A program made the position numbers and the translations under genes. A stretch of DNA of 64,000 nt from Diplocloster modestus (GTDB lineage: Bacteria; Bacillota; Clostridia; Lachnospirales; Lachnospiraceae), in the NCBI RefSeq assembly GCF_019042245.1, contig NZ_JAHQCX010000001.1, forward strand, positions 310,001 through 374,000, given 5' to 3'. Numbering within the stretch: the stretch's first letter is position 1; the number at the start of each line of letters is the position of its first letter. The notes below the pieces were generated by a model that saw only the letters and a list, made by a program, of their open reading frames with translations, was not told the origin of the DNA and did no database searches. Below, piece by piece: positions 8,817-19,621 of the stretch.

Positions 8817-11501
8817 ATGAATTATGGGAAAAAAGGGGCTTCGAGAAAGCAGAAGAAATTAACCTCTAAATCCGCCATGGTAGGCAAAAAACTGACGATT
8901 ACATTCTTTAAAGCGTTTTTGGTCGGACTTGTCGCCGTCGCCGTTGTGTTAATTTGTGCCGGGATCGGAGTTCTGAAAGGTGTTATTGACAGCGCGCCTG
9001 ATATATCTAATATAGATATTAGCCCGAACCGATTTTCCACTTTTGTATATGACCAGGATGGAAATGAGATTACTAAGCTGGTAGCATCGGATTCAAACCG
9101 GATCTCCGCCACGATCGAAGAGATGCCGCTGGATCTCCAGCATGCCTTTGTGGCGATAGAAGATGTAAGATTTTATACCCATAATGGGATCGATATCAAG
9201 GGTATTATCAGAGCAGGTGTCACAGGAATTAGAAACGGGGGGGATTTTTCAGAAGGGGCCAGTACGATAACGCAGCAGCTGCTGAAGAATAACGTATTTA
9301 CGGACTGGACCGAGGAATCATCGTTCTCTGAGAAGCTGGAACGGAAAATCCAGGAACAGTATCTGGCGATTCAGCTGGAGAAACGGATGGATAAGGATAC
9401 GATCCTGGAGAATTATCTCAATACCATTAACCTTGGTCAGAATACACTGGGAGTACGCGCGGCGTCCCACCGGTATTTTGATAAGGATGTAAGCGAGCTG
9501 AATCTGTCGGAGTCGGCTGTACTGGCTGCGATTACACAGAATCCTTCCAGGTTTAATCCGCTGACGAACCCGGAGAAGAATGCCGAGCGGCGGAAAAAAG
9601 TGCTGGACAATATGCTGGAACAGGAGTATATCAATCAGCAGCAGTATGACGAAGCGATGGCGGATGATGTGTATTCCAGAATTAAAAATGTAAATGACGA
9701 GTCAGATGAATCATCAATATATACATATTTTGTTGATGAACTGACCAAACAGGTAATTGCGGATCTTCAGGAATTAAAGGGATATTCCAATATTCAGGCC
9801 TATAACGCGCTGTACAGCTCAGGGCTCAGTATTTATACGACCCAGGACCCGGCGCTCCAGAAAATCTGTGATGAAGAATTTGCCAATCCGGAAAATTATC
9901 CCGACGGCACGCAGGTGTCCCTGGATTATGCCCTGACGGTGAAGAAAGCCGATGGGTCTAAGGAAAACCACAGTACCGAGATGTTTATCTCCTATTTTAA
10001 GGAGCATGAAAAAAAGAATTTCAACATGATCTTCAAGGATGAAGAGGACGCCAGGGCTCATATCCAGCAGTATAAGGATGCGGTGCTGGGCGCTGGAGAC
10101 GAGGTGGAAGCGGAACGGGTCAGCCTGACGCCGCAGCCCCAGGCTTCGGTGGTGATCATGGACCAGAACACCGGATACGTGAAGGCCATCGTAGGCGGAA
10201 GAGGGGAAAAGGAAGCCAGTCTTACCCTGAACCGTGCTACGGGAACCAGAAGACAGCCGGGGTCTACCTTTAAGGTATTGGCGGCTTTTGCGCCGGCCCT
10301 GGATAAAGCTGGCATGACTCTGGCTACGGTACAGGATGACGCGCCGTTTAATTACGCCAACGGACGCCCGGTCAGCAACTGGTATGGCTCCGGTTATAAG
10401 GGACTGTCCACCATCCGGCAGGCGATCGAGCAGTCCATGAATATCGTAGCAGTTAAGACGATTACAGATATCACTCCCCAGGTTGGGTTTGATTATTTGA
10501 AGAAATTCGGATTTGATACCGAAGAATCCCTGGTGGAAAAGAAGATCGTAAACGGGGAAGTGAAGTCCGATATCGGTCAGGCGCTGGCGCTGGGCGGACT
10601 GACCAACGGTGTGACGAATCTGGAGCTGACTGCCGCTTATGCCACGATCGCAGATGGCGGTACGTATACGAAACCGATCTTCTATACGAAGATCCTGGAT
10701 CATGACGGCAATGTGCTGATCGACAACACGCCGCAGCAGACTACAGTGCTCAAGGATACGACAGCCTGGCTGCTGATCGACGCCATGCGGGACGTGGTGA
10801 GCGGAAGTAAGGGTACGGCCACAGACTGTAAGATCCCCAACATGGATGTGGCAGGTAAGACGGGTACGACTACCGGCTATAAGGATATCTGGTTTACCGG
10901 ATCGACACCTTATTATACCTGTACAGTGTGGGGCGGTTATGATATCGGTGGTGTGGAGCTGCCAAGCAGGGGTATTTACCATACTTACCATAAGAAGATG
11001 TGGAAGAGCATCATGACACGGGTTCATGAAAATCTGGAGCCCCGGGAGTTTGAGCGGCCGGATGGGATCGTCACGGCTTCCGTGTGCCGGAAGTCCGGAA
11101 AACTGGCGGTGCCGGGCCTGTGCGATGCGGACCCCAGAGGCAGTATGATTATCTCAGAATATTTTGCCAAGGGAACGGTGCCGACGGATTCCTGTGATGT
11201 GCATGTACAGGTGCTTTACTGTACGGAGTCCGGTATGATAGCGAATCAGGGCTGTCCGAATGTGGAAGCGAGGATCTGTATCCGAAGGCCGGACGGCGAC
11301 ATCGGTGTGACTGATGACACGCCGTATGAACTGCCGGATGATATCGCTGCCGGAACCTGTGTCATTCACGGAGGAGAATCTTCCTATGTACCTCCGGCCG
11401 ATACCGGGCAGGGGAATGCGCCGCCTCAGGACAATGGGGGAAGCGTTTCCGACGATATCCAGGACATTCTGGATAATGCGTTCGGCGATGAAGGGGAATA
11501 A
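8817..11501 (+). CDS. Class A penicillin-binding protein (PBP1A family)
   Basis: 894 aa bifunctional peptidoglycan synthase. A cytoplasmic basic head is followed by one membrane anchor at residues 28-55. The GT51 glycosyltransferase domain has IEDVRFYTHNGID, GASTITQQLLKN and a QEQYLAIQLE segment; it polymerises lipid II. The transpeptidase domain has SxxK in RQPGSTFK near residue 483, SxN (SMN) near 540 and KTGT near 680, and cross-links the peptides. The C-terminal 120 residues carry several cysteines and a Gly/Pro-rich tail, as in clostridial PBP1A. It has its own promoter and terminator and so is a single-gene unit. Confidence 0.95.
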   Translation: MNYGKKGASRKQKKLTSKSAMVGKKLTITFFKAFLVGLVAVAVVLICAGIGVLKGVIDSAPDISNIDISPNRFSTFVYDQDGNEITKLVASDSNRISATIEEMPLDLQHAFVAIEDVRFYTHNGIDIKGIIRAGVTGIRNGGDFSEGASTITQQLLKNNVFTDWTEESSFSEKLERKIQEQYLAIQLEKRMDKDTILENYLNTINLGQNTLGVRAASHRYFDKDVSELNLSESAVLAAITQNPSRFNPLTNPEKNAERRKKVLDNMLEQEYINQQQYDEAMADDVYSRIKNVNDESDESSIYTYFVDELTKQVIADLQELKGYSNIQAYNALYSSGLSIYTTQDPALQKICDEEFANPENYPDGTQVSLDYALTVKKADGSKENHSTEMFISYFKEHEKKNFNMIFKDEEDARAHIQQYKDAVLGAGDEVEAERVSLTPQPQASVVIMDQNTGYVKAIVGGRGEKEASLTLNRATGTRRQPGSTFKVLAAFAPALDKAGMTLATVQDDAPFNYANGRPVSNWYGSGYKGLSTIRQAIEQSMNIVAVKTITDITPQVGFDYLKKFGFDTEESLVEKKIVNGEVKSDIGQALALGGLTNGVTNLELTAAYATIADGGTYTKPIFYTKILDHDGNVLIDNTPQQTTVLKDTTAWLLIDAMRDVVSGSKGTATDCKIPNMDVAGKTGTTTGYKDIWFTGSTPYYTCTVWGGYDIGGVELPSRGIYHTYHKKMWKSIMTRVHENLEPREFERPDGIVTASVCRKSGKLAVPGLCDADPRGSMIISEYFAKGTVPTDSCDVHVQVLYCTESGMIANQGCPNVEARICIRRPDGDIGVTDDTPYELPDDIAAGTCVIHGGESSYVPPADTGQGNAPPQDNGGSVSDDIQDILDNAFGDEGE

Positions 11502-11523
11502 AACTCGTTAAATCAGAAACAGG

Positions 11524-11557
11524 AAGGGGTGTTCCGGTAAAAGGGACACCCCCTTTG
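11524..11557 (+). terminator. Rho-independent terminator after the PBP gene
   Basis: A GC-rich stem (AAGGGGTGTTCC paired with GGGACACCCCCTT) is followed by a short T stretch at 11553-11555. addB starts 20 bp later behind AAGGAG. Confidence 0.7.
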
Positions 11558-11576
11558 TACATAAGGAGAACAGTCC

Positions 11577-14500
11577 ATGTCTTTACAGATTATACTGGGA
11601 AACGCGGGAGCGGGGAAGTCCACCTGTCTATATGAGGAAATGATTCGTCAATCGATCGAGTATCCGGACCAGAAGTATTTCGTGATCGTTCCGGAGCAGT
11701 TTACGATGCAGACGCAGATGGATCTGGTCCGGATGCATCCCAGAGGGGGTGTCCTGAACATTGACATCTTAAGCTTCGAACGGCTGGCCTACCGGATCTT
11801 CGACGAGCTGGGCGGGAACCACTGTCTGGTACTGGAGGAAACCGGTAAGAACCTGGTGCTGCAAAAGATTGCGGAGGAAAAACGGGAGGATCTGAAACTG
11901 CTGGGAGGCAGTATCCGAAAACCCGGCTATATCCGAGAAATCAAATCCGTTATTTCCGAGTTTACCCAATACGGGGTGGAGGACGAACAGCTGGAGGAAA
12001 TGATCCGGTTCGCGGATAAGAATCCCAGACTTCAGTGGAAACTTCAGGATATCCGTGTACTTTACGACGCGTTCCGGCAGTATCTGAAGGACCGGTATAT
12101 TACGGCGGAGCAGGTGCTGGAAGTGTTGTGCCACTTAGTGGAGCGTTCCAGGCTTTTAAAAGACAGCGTAATTGCGCTGGATGGATTTACCGGCTTTACC
12201 CCCGTTCAGAATCAGCTGCTGGAAAAGCTGCTGCGCACAGCCGGGCAGATCTGGGTGACGGTGACCCTGGATGGGCGGGAGAACCCCATGCATCTGGGGG
12301 CAGATCACCAATTATTCTATATGAGTAAGAAAACGATAAGGGGTCTTATGAAACTGGCGGAAACCGCTGGTGCCCGGGTAAAAGAACCCATCGTGCTGAA
12401 CAACCGGAAGAATCCACGATTCCGGGAGGCTCCTGCGCTGGCCTGGCTGGAACAGCATTTATACAGGTATGGCAAAGGACGCTATGAAAAGGAACAGGAT
12501 CAGCTGACCCTGTACTGTTCCCAGAATCCCATGGAAGAGGTGGAAGAGACCGCCAGACGGATTCTGGCATTGGTAAGAGACCGCGGATTCCGTTATCGGG
12601 AGATCGCGGTGGTGGCTGGGGATATCTCTGTCTATGGGAATTATGTGAGAAAGGTGTTTGCGGAATACGGCATACCCTCCTTTATCGACCAGAAGCGGAA
12701 TATTCTGATGAATCCGGCTGTGGAGTGGATCCGGTCCCTGCTTCAGATGGCGGATCAGAACTTCAGCTACGAGAGTGTGTTCCGGTATCTGCGGTGCGGG
12801 CTGTCCGGTTTTACCAGAAGAGAGACGGATCTGCTGGAGAATTACTGCATTGCGCTGGGAATCCGGGGCTTTTCGAAATGGAAGCAGAAATGGGTGCGCA
12901 GCTACCCCGGTCTTACGGAAGAGGAGCTTGCGCAGGTGAACATTCTGCGGGACCGGTTCGCCGGTGAAATGGCGGATACGGTCTCTGTGCTGGGGCGAAA
13001 GGGTGCTACGGTGGAGGAGATCACGAAGGCGGTCTATGAGTTGATGGTCCGCCGGGAGATTCAGCTGCGGCTGAAAGAGTACGAGGAACAGTTCAAGGCT
13101 TCCGGTAATATGGATCTGGCCAAAGAATATTCCCAGGTGTACCGGATCCTGATGGACCTGTTTGACAAGCTGATCGACCTGCTGGGAGATGCCCGGATCG
13201 TGCTGCGGGAATACGCGAAGATTCTGGACGCCGGCTTTGAGGAGGCCAAGGTGGGAGTGATTCCCATGGAACAGGATCTGGTACTGATCGGTGATGTGGA
13301 GCGTACCAGACTGAATGAGATCCAGGTATTATTTTTCCTGGGAGCCAACGACGGACTGGTGCCGAAGGCTGGAGGCAGCGGCGGAATCCTCTCGGACATG
13401 GACCGGGAGCTGCTGGCAGGAAGCGACGTGGAGCTGGCCCCGACAGCCAGGCAGAATGTGTGTATTCAAAAATTCTATCTGTACCTGGTGCTGACGAAGC
13501 CCAGCAGACAGCTGTACATAAGCTTCAGTAAGGTGGACTCAGGCGGTAAGACGCTGCGGCCGTCTTCCCTGGTAGGAACGCTGCGGAAGCTGTTCCCGGG
13601 ACTTATACCGGAGGAAGCCACAGTGGGACTAACGATGGAAGAAGCTGGAGAAAACCTGGAATCAGAGGAAGCTGAAAACAGACTGGAATCAGAGGATGAC
13701 CGGGCGAGGCGGATACTGGCCAGTCGTGTAATGACCCTGGAGAGCGGAATCCACTGCCTGGCAGAGCAGATGCAGGATAATCTGCAAAATCCGACTGCCC
13801 CGTATAAGGAGCTGTTCAGCTGGTACCGGAGGGATCCCGGCTGGGGTCCGGTGATTCGGGAACTGGCGGAGGTCTCCGGTATCTCCAACTCCGACTCACG
13901 GATCAGCAGGGCTGTCGCCAATGTGCTGTACGGGACTGTCCTGGAGAACAGTGTGACGAGATTAGAGCGGTACGCGTCCTGCGCCTGCGCCCACTTTCTG
14001 GATTATGGCCTGCGTCTTACGGAGCGGGCGGAGTATTCCTTTGAGGCGGTGGATCTGGGGACGGTATTCCACCGGGCGCTGGAAGTGTTTGGGAAGAAAC
14101 TGAACCAGAGCGGATACAGCTGGTTTACGCTGGACGATCAGAAACGGGAGGAGCTGACCGACGCGGCGGTGGAGGAAGTGGTCACCGATTATGGAAATAT
14201 GGTGCTGTACAGTTCCGCGCGCAATACGTATCTCCTGTCCAGGATGAAGCGCCTGCTGCGCAGGACGACCTGGGCATTATCCAGACAGCTGGAAAAAGGT
14301 GGATTTACGCCCGGAGATTATGAGATCTCATTTTCCAACGCCACGAATCTGGATTCCGTCAATATCGCCCTGTCTGCGGAAGAAAGGCTGCGGCTTCAGG
14401 GGAGAATCGACCGGGTGGATGTCTGTGAGGACGGGGACAACCTATATGTGAAGGTGGTGGATTACAAATCGGGCAGCACGGCTTTTGACCTGGTAGCGCT

Positions 14501-15062
14501 GTATTATGGGCTCCAGCTTCAGCTGGTAGTCTACCTGAACGCGGCCATGGAGATCGAACAGAAGGAGAATCCGGGCAAACATGTGATTCCGGCCGGCATT
14601 CTTTATTATAATTTGAAAGATCCGATCCTGGACCGGAAGGAGACCGAGCAGCCGGAGGAAATACAGGAGCGGTTATTAAGCCAGCTGCAGATGAACGGGC
14701 TGGTCAATGCGGACCGGGAGATTATAGACCGGATGGATCAGCAGCTGAGCGGGCGGTCCCAGGTGATACCGGTCTGCGTCAATAAGGACGGGAGTCTGTC
14801 CAAGAGCTCCAGTGTGGCCAGCAGCGAAGAATTCCGTACGATATCGGATTATGTAAATCAGAAAATCGTGGAACTGGGCAAAGGAATGCTGGATGGTAAT
14901 ATCAAGGCTGAGCCTTATGAGCTTTCGGGACAGACCGCCTGTGATTACTGCCCGTACCGGGCAGTCTGCGGGTTCGACGAGAAGCTGGACGGTTTTGCGC
15001 GCAGGAGGTTTAACAGCTATCAGCCGGATGAGATCTTAAGACGTATGAAAGAGGAGGTGTGA
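11577..15062 (+). CDS. addB: ATP-dependent helicase/deoxyribonuclease subunit B (AddB)
   Basis: 1161 aa, normal for clostridial AddB. With AddA it forms the Gram-positive counterpart of RecBCD, resecting double-strand breaks for RecA-dependent repair. Visible features are a P-loop GNAGAGKST at residue 8, a C-terminal RecB-type nuclease domain with VVDYKSGSTAFDL near 960, and the four cysteines of a 4Fe-4S cluster, one in ASCACAHF near residue 800 and three in CDYCPYRAVC near 1121. Its stop overlaps the ribosome site of addA, so the two are coupled. Confidence 0.95.
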   Translation: MSLQIILGNAGAGKSTCLYEEMIRQSIEYPDQKYFVIVPEQFTMQTQMDLVRMHPRGGVLNIDILSFERLAYRIFDELGGNHCLVLEETGKNLVLQKIAEEKREDLKLLGGSIRKPGYIREIKSVISEFTQYGVEDEQLEEMIRFADKNPRLQWKLQDIRVLYDAFRQYLKDRYITAEQVLEVLCHLVERSRLLKDSVIALDGFTGFTPVQNQLLEKLLRTAGQIWVTVTLDGRENPMHLGADHQLFYMSKKTIRGLMKLAETAGARVKEPIVLNNRKNPRFREAPALAWLEQHLYRYGKGRYEKEQDQLTLYCSQNPMEEVEETARRILALVRDRGFRYREIAVVAGDISVYGNYVRKVFAEYGIPSFIDQKRNILMNPAVEWIRSLLQMADQNFSYESVFRYLRCGLSGFTRRETDLLENYCIALGIRGFSKWKQKWVRSYPGLTEEELAQVNILRDRFAGEMADTVSVLGRKGATVEEITKAVYELMVRREIQLRLKEYEEQFKASGNMDLAKEYSQVYRILMDLFDKLIDLLGDARIVLREYAKILDAGFEEAKVGVIPMEQDLVLIGDVERTRLNEIQVLFFLGANDGLVPKAGGSGGILSDMDRELLAGSDVELAPTARQNVCIQKFYLYLVLTKPSRQLYISFSKVDSGGKTLRPSSLVGTLRKLFPGLIPEEATVGLTMEEAGENLESEEAENRLESEDDRARRILASRVMTLESGIHCLAEQMQDNLQNPTAPYKELFSWYRRDPGWGPVIRELAEVSGISNSDSRISRAVANVLYGTVLENSVTRLERYASCACAHFLDYGLRLTERAEYSFEAVDLGTVFHRALEVFGKKLNQSGYSWFTLDDQKREELTDAAVEEVVTDYGNMVLYSSARNTYLLSRMKRLLRRTTWALSRQLEKGGFTPGDYEISFSNATNLDSVNIALSAEERLRLQGRIDRVDVCEDGDNLYVKVVDYKSGSTAFDLVALYYGLQLQLVVYLNAAMEIEQKENPGKHVIPAGILYYNLKDPILDRKETEQPEEIQERLLSQLQMNGLVNADREIIDRMDQQLSGRSQVIPVCVNKDGSLSKSSSVASSEEFRTISDYVNQKIVELGKGMLDGNIKAEPYELSGQTACDYCPYRAVCGFDEKLDGFARRRFNSYQPDEILRRMKEEV

Positions 15063-15064
15063 GC

Positions 15065-18000
15065 ATGGGATTTTCCTGGACAGAGGAACAGCAGCGGGTG
15101 CTGGATGCCCGAAAGAAGAATGTGCTGGTGTCGGCGGCGGCCGGGTCCGGCAAGACGGCGGTTCTGGTGGAGCGGATTATCCGTATGGTCACCGATCCCA
15201 GGGATCCCGTGGACATTGACCGCCTGTTGATCGTGACCTTTACCAACGCGGCTGCTGCACAGATGCGGGAGCGGATTACAAAGGCGATCGAGAGCCGGCT
15301 GGAGGAGCAGGAGGAGAACAGTCATCTGCTAAGGCAGCTGACGCTGATACACAATGCGCAGATTTCTACGATAGACAGTTTCTGTCTTTATGTGATCCGG
15401 AATTATTTTCATGTCATAGAGCTGGATCCCAACTTCCGGGTAGCCGACGAAGGGGAGCTAAAGCTTTTAAAGAGCGATATGGCTGCGGAACTGCTGGAAG
15501 AGTATTATGAAAAGGGGGAGGAACATTTCCTGCATTTTGTGGAGTGCTATTCCACAGGGAAATCGGATAAAGGGCTGGAAGATCTGATCCTGCAGCTGTA
15601 TGAGTTCTCCATGAGCTATCCATGGCCGAAGGAGTGGCTGCTGGAATGTGCGAAAGCCTACCAGATAGAGGAACCGGAGGAGATGGAGGAGAGTCCCTGG
15701 ATGGGAGCCATACGCCGTTATCTGGATCAGGTACTGGCGGAGCTGAAGGTACAGACCAGGCAGGCGGTGGAACTGCTCCATCAGCCGGATGGCCCATATA
15801 TGTATGAGGATGCGCTGCAGGGGGATCTGAACCTGCTGGAACAGCTGGCTGCCTGCGGTACCTATGCGGAATATGCGAAGGTGTTCGAGACCCTCATGTA
15901 TGTCAGGATGTCGGCCAAGAAAGACGCGAACGTATCGGATGAAAAACGGCAGGCGGTAAAAGAAGGGAGAGAGCAGTTTAAAAAAGTACTGAAAGGCTTA
16001 AAGGAGCAGTTTTTCTACAGTTCTGCCGCGCAGGTACTGGCGGATATCCGGAGCAGCCGGGAAAATATGGAAGTTCTGATAAACCTGGTGCTGGATTTTT
16101 CGGAAAAGCTCTCCAAAAAGAAAAAAGAGAAGAACCTGGTGGATTTTCCCGATCTGGAACATTACGCGTTAGAGATACTGGTGGAGCGCACGGAAGATGG
16201 CTGGAAGGCCAGGCCGGCCGCAGAAGACCTGAAAAACTATTTTACAGAAATCATAATTGATGAGTATCAGGACAGCAATCTGGTGCAGGAAATGATTCTG
16301 AACAGTATATCCCGGGAAAAGGACGGGCATCCGAATATCTTCATGGTAGGGGATGTGAAACAGAGCATCTACCGGTTCCGGCTGGCGCGCCCGGAACTTT
16401 TCATAGAAAAATATGATACCTACAGCAAGGATGATACCGCGGCCTACCAGCGGATCGATCTGCACCGGAACTTCCGCAGCCGAATGGAAGTGATCGACTG
16501 TGCAAACTTTATTTTCCGGAGAATTATGTCCAAGACACTGGGGAATGTGGAGTATGACGGGGATGCCGCGCTATATCCGGGGGCGGATTTTCCGGAAGCT
16601 CCCTGGGGGAATCGGACGGAGCTGCTGCTTCTGGACCCGGACAGTGTGGAAGAGCTGGAGGAAGAAACCGAGGAAAATGCCCGGGAACTGGAGGCCAGGG
16701 CAGTGGCCGGCCGGATTCTGGAACTGAAGGGAAGTCAGAAGGTTTGGGATCGGGATCTGGGTGAATACCGTACGGCCAGATACAGCGATATGGTGATTCT
16801 GCTGAGGACGGTATCCGGCTGGGCGCAGACGTTTACCCAGATTCTTCTCGCTTACGGCATTCCGGCACATACCAGTTCCCAGACTGGATATTTCTCTACG
16901 CTGGAAGTGCAGGTGGTACTGAATTTCCTGCGCCTTATCGACAATCCCAGGCAGGATCTGCCGCTGGCCTCGGTGTTAAAGTCGCCGGTTGCCGGGTTGT
17001 GCGGGGAAGAGCTGGCGTTGATCAAAAGCGCATACCCCAATCTCCGGTTCTATGAGTGCTGTGAACAGTGTGCGATGCGGACTGCGCAGGCGGAGCCGTT
17101 ACCGCATCCTGTTGAGGAGAGGGTGGAGGAGCGCCCTGTGGAGGAAGAGGCGCTACATCCCATTCCGGAGCGGGTGACTAAGAAGCTTGGAGCCTTCTAC
17201 CGGCTGCTGGAGAGTTTTCGGGAGAGGGTACCGTATACGGCGATTCACGAACTGCTCTGGGAAATATTAAGAGAGACCGGCTACGGCGACTGTGCGGCGG
17301 CTATGCCGGGCGGAGCCCAGCGGCTGGCGAATCTGGATATGCTGGTAGAGAAGGCGCTGGATTTTGAGAAGACCAGCTACCGGGGATTGTTCCACTTTAT
17401 CCGGTATATTGAGCAGCTTCAGAAATATGACGTGGATTTCGGGGAAGCTTCCCTGTTGGGAGAAAATGAGGACGCGGTGCGGATTATGAGTATCCACAAG
17501 AGCAAGGGGCTGGAATTTCCCATCGTGTTCGTAAGCGGTATGGGCAAAAGCTTCAATAAGCAGGATGTCCGAAGTAAGATCGTGATCCACCCGGATCTGG
17601 GCATGGGCGCGGACTACGTGGATCCTGTGCTTCGGGTGAAGACACCGACTCTGATCAAGAAAGCCGTGCAGCGGCAGACGGATCTGGAGAACCTGGGGGA
17701 GGAGCTGCGGGTGCTCTATGTGGCGCTGACCAGGGCGAAGGAGAAACTGATCATGACCGGGGCCGTTAAAAAACTGGCGGAGCGGCTGGCAGCCGGGGCC
17801 GGCGGGACAAACGGGGGCGGAGATGCAGCGGTTCAGGACGGGGCCGCCGGAACCGGTGCGGCCAGTGGCAGTGAGAGGCTGTCGTTCTTAAAAAGGACCT
17901 CGGCGGGCAGTTATCTGGACTGGATCCTTCCGGTATCGTTACAGCCGGGTTCCGGGATAGAGATAAGAGCCTTAAGCTTACTGGAACTGGTAGGATTGGA

Positions 18001-18799
18001 AGCGCGGCAGCAGGTGACACAGAAGCTTTCGAAGGAAGCGATGTTTAAGTGGGATCCGAATGTGGTATATGATCCACAGTTACATGAGATTCTGGAACAA
18101 AGGCTTACTTACCAATACCCGTTCCGGGAAGAAGCTGCGTTAAAAACCAAACTCAGCGTGTCGGAAATCAAACGTATGGGCCAGTATGAAGCGGATGAGC
18201 CTCAGGAGCAGATGTATGAGGAGCCAGAGATTATCCCGCTGCTGCCTCAGTTTATCCAGAAGGAAGGAAAAGAGATGACGCCCGCCCAGAGGGGGACGAT
18301 TTACCATAAAGTCCTGGAGTGTCTGGAATATCAGGAGCTGCAGGCCAAAGATTCGATCCGGGAGCGGCTGCGGATACTTGAGCAGGATGGGATACTGACA
18401 TCTCAGGAGATCCAGGCAGTGGACATATCCCGCATTCTGCTTTTTGGAAAATCTACTCTGGCAAAGCGGATGGCAGATGCCAAGAAAACGGGCCGGCTCT
18501 GGCGGGAGCAGCAGTTTGTGCTGGAGGTACCGGCTGCGGAGGTCTATCCGGATTATCAGGGGGAAGCGTATGTTCTGATTCAGGGGATCATCGATGTTTA
18601 TTTTCAGGAAGAGGATCGGTTGATCGTCGCGGATTATAAAAGTGACCGGATACGGCCTGGCCGGGAACGGGAGCTGGCAGAACGGTATCAGGTGCAGCTG
18701 AATTATTATCAGCGGGCGTTGGAGCAGCTCACCGGTAAAAAAGTGAAGGAGAAACTGATCTATTCACTGGAAACCGGGAAGGAGATCAGGGTTCTATAG
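15065..18799 (+). CDS. addA: ATP-dependent helicase/nuclease subunit A (AddA)
   Basis: 1244 aa UvrD-type superfamily 1 helicase fused to a RecB-family nuclease. Motif I AAAGSGKTAVL lies near residue 22, motif II EIIIDEYQDSN near 395, VGDVKQSIYRFR just after, the late helicase motif VMSIHKSKGLEFP (as RIMSIHKSKGLEFP) near 810, and the nuclease motif VADYKSDR near 1188. An Ala/Gly-rich insertion around residue 910 looks like a flexible linker. ATG 15065 is chosen over an in-frame GTG at 15059 because GAGGAGGTG sits at the right distance only for the ATG. It is the catalytic partner of AddB. Confidence 0.95.
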   Translation: MGFSWTEEQQRVLDARKKNVLVSAAAGSGKTAVLVERIIRMVTDPRDPVDIDRLLIVTFTNAAAAQMRERITKAIESRLEEQEENSHLLRQLTLIHNAQISTIDSFCLYVIRNYFHVIELDPNFRVADEGELKLLKSDMAAELLEEYYEKGEEHFLHFVECYSTGKSDKGLEDLILQLYEFSMSYPWPKEWLLECAKAYQIEEPEEMEESPWMGAIRRYLDQVLAELKVQTRQAVELLHQPDGPYMYEDALQGDLNLLEQLAACGTYAEYAKVFETLMYVRMSAKKDANVSDEKRQAVKEGREQFKKVLKGLKEQFFYSSAAQVLADIRSSRENMEVLINLVLDFSEKLSKKKKEKNLVDFPDLEHYALEILVERTEDGWKARPAAEDLKNYFTEIIIDEYQDSNLVQEMILNSISREKDGHPNIFMVGDVKQSIYRFRLARPELFIEKYDTYSKDDTAAYQRIDLHRNFRSRMEVIDCANFIFRRIMSKTLGNVEYDGDAALYPGADFPEAPWGNRTELLLLDPDSVEELEEETEENARELEARAVAGRILELKGSQKVWDRDLGEYRTARYSDMVILLRTVSGWAQTFTQILLAYGIPAHTSSQTGYFSTLEVQVVLNFLRLIDNPRQDLPLASVLKSPVAGLCGEELALIKSAYPNLRFYECCEQCAMRTAQAEPLPHPVEERVEERPVEEEALHPIPERVTKKLGAFYRLLESFRERVPYTAIHELLWEILRETGYGDCAAAMPGGAQRLANLDMLVEKALDFEKTSYRGLFHFIRYIEQLQKYDVDFGEASLLGENEDAVRIMSIHKSKGLEFPIVFVSGMGKSFNKQDVRSKIVIHPDLGMGADYVDPVLRVKTPTLIKKAVQRQTDLENLGEELRVLYVALTRAKEKLIMTGAVKKLAERLAAGAGGTNGGGDAAVQDGAAGTGAASGSERLSFLKRTSAGSYLDWILPVSLQPGSGIEIRALSLLELVGLEARQQVTQKLSKEAMFKWDPNVVYDPQLHEILEQRLTYQYPFREEAALKTKLSVSEIKRMGQYEADEPQEQMYEEPEIIPLLPQFIQKEGKEMTPAQRGTIYHKVLECLEYQELQAKDSIRERLRILEQDGILTSQEIQAVDISRILLFGKSTLAKRMADAKKTGRLWREQQFVLEVPAAEVYPDYQGEAYVLIQGIIDVYFQEEDRLIVADYKSDRIRPGRERELAERYQVQLNYYQRALEQLTGKKVKEKLIYSLETGKEIRVL

Positions 18800-18804
18800 A
18801 TATG

Positions 18805-18861
18805 CATAAAAAAGTAAATGCCACAACTATACTTAGTTAATTATAGTTATGTGGCATTTAC
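18805..18861 (-). terminator. Terminator of the minus-strand membrane-protein gene, convergent with addA
   Basis: An 18-base arm (18814-18831) pairs with 18842-18861 with one bulge. Read on the minus strand the stem is followed by TTTTTTATGC, so it fits the gene at 18905-19522 best; on the plus strand it could also stop addA transcripts. Confidence 0.75.
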
Positions 18862-18904
18862 ACAAAATTAGTAATTTAAGCTCAAATTATCAAACTATTA
18901 CCTC

Positions 18905-19522
18905 TTAGTTATTATATGATTTATTTTTATTAATGTAAAAACCGATGATTGGATAACAAATTATTATTAATAAATCATGAATTAATCCAATCAGGCAAAG
19001 ACTTATATTCTGATCTAAGATTTTTAACTGTATGTTTACGGAATAGTATAAGGGGATTATTGAATAATAAGATAAAAATATAATAACACTCAATATCTTA
19101 AGCCAAGTCATATTCTTATGGAAACTAATAATGATTAGTATAGAGCATAATAATACTATGTCTATCAAAGCTTCTTGTGAATTAGTAGGTTGGGGAAAGG
19201 GATTATTTTGTAATGTTATTTCTGTTTTCGTATAAATCAAACGTAATATAATTGTTAACAATGGTATAGTCAAAACTAACATGGTTACTATTTTTAATGC
19301 ATAAATATAATTCAAAAGAATATCATCTGATTTTGCAAAAAAGATATATATTATTAATAGTATCAAAATTAAAATATTTTGGGAATAAAAAATATAGCTG
19401 TATATTTTTTCGTTACATAAAAATAGACCAATTAAACCCAAAATTAGAAAGATTAGTTTTAATAAACCATATATAATTAAAATATGAGATATATAATATA
19501 ATATTGATTCTTTTTTATTCAT
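18905..19522 (-). CDS. AT-rich hypothetical polytopic membrane protein
   Basis: 205 aa, start at ATG 19522 supported by GGAG seven bases upstream (an alternative ATG at 19534 has no such site). The protein is extremely Ile/Leu-rich with five or six predicted membrane helices and short basic ends (MNKKES..., ...NKNKSYNN). Base composition is markedly more AT-rich than the flanking addA and dehydrogenase genes, pointing to recent transfer. It lies downstream of, and in the same direction as, the frameshifted secreted-protein gene at 19726-20318, so it might export, anchor or protect against that product. No family is recognised. Confidence 0.6.
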   Translation of the reverse strand: MNKKESILYYISHILIIYGLLKLIFLILGLIGLFLCNEKIYSYIFYSQNILILILLIIYIFFAKSDDILLNYIYALKIVTMLVLTIPLLTIILRLIYTKTEITLQNNPFPQPTNSQEALIDIVLLCSILIIISFHKNMTWLKILSVIIFLSYYSIIPLYYSVNIQLKILDQNISLCLIGLIHDLLIIICYPIIGFYINKNKSYNN

Positions 19523-19621
19523 ATTTAACTCCATTCTGCCACCGAGCTGGTGGAATAAATAATGAAGGTCAGCTTTTTTATATACTAAATTTCTCCATCA
19601 AATTTGGTTTAGGTTGCTTCA

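Noticed and set aside
9819..11027. 402-codon antisense frame within the PBP gene
   Set aside because: It is the reverse complement of a clearly coding, motif-complete PBP1A gene; low-plausibility protein with no ribosome site.
15059..15064. GTG 15059 as the addA start
   Set aside because: It lies too close to the GAGGAGGTG site; ATG 15065 has proper spacing.
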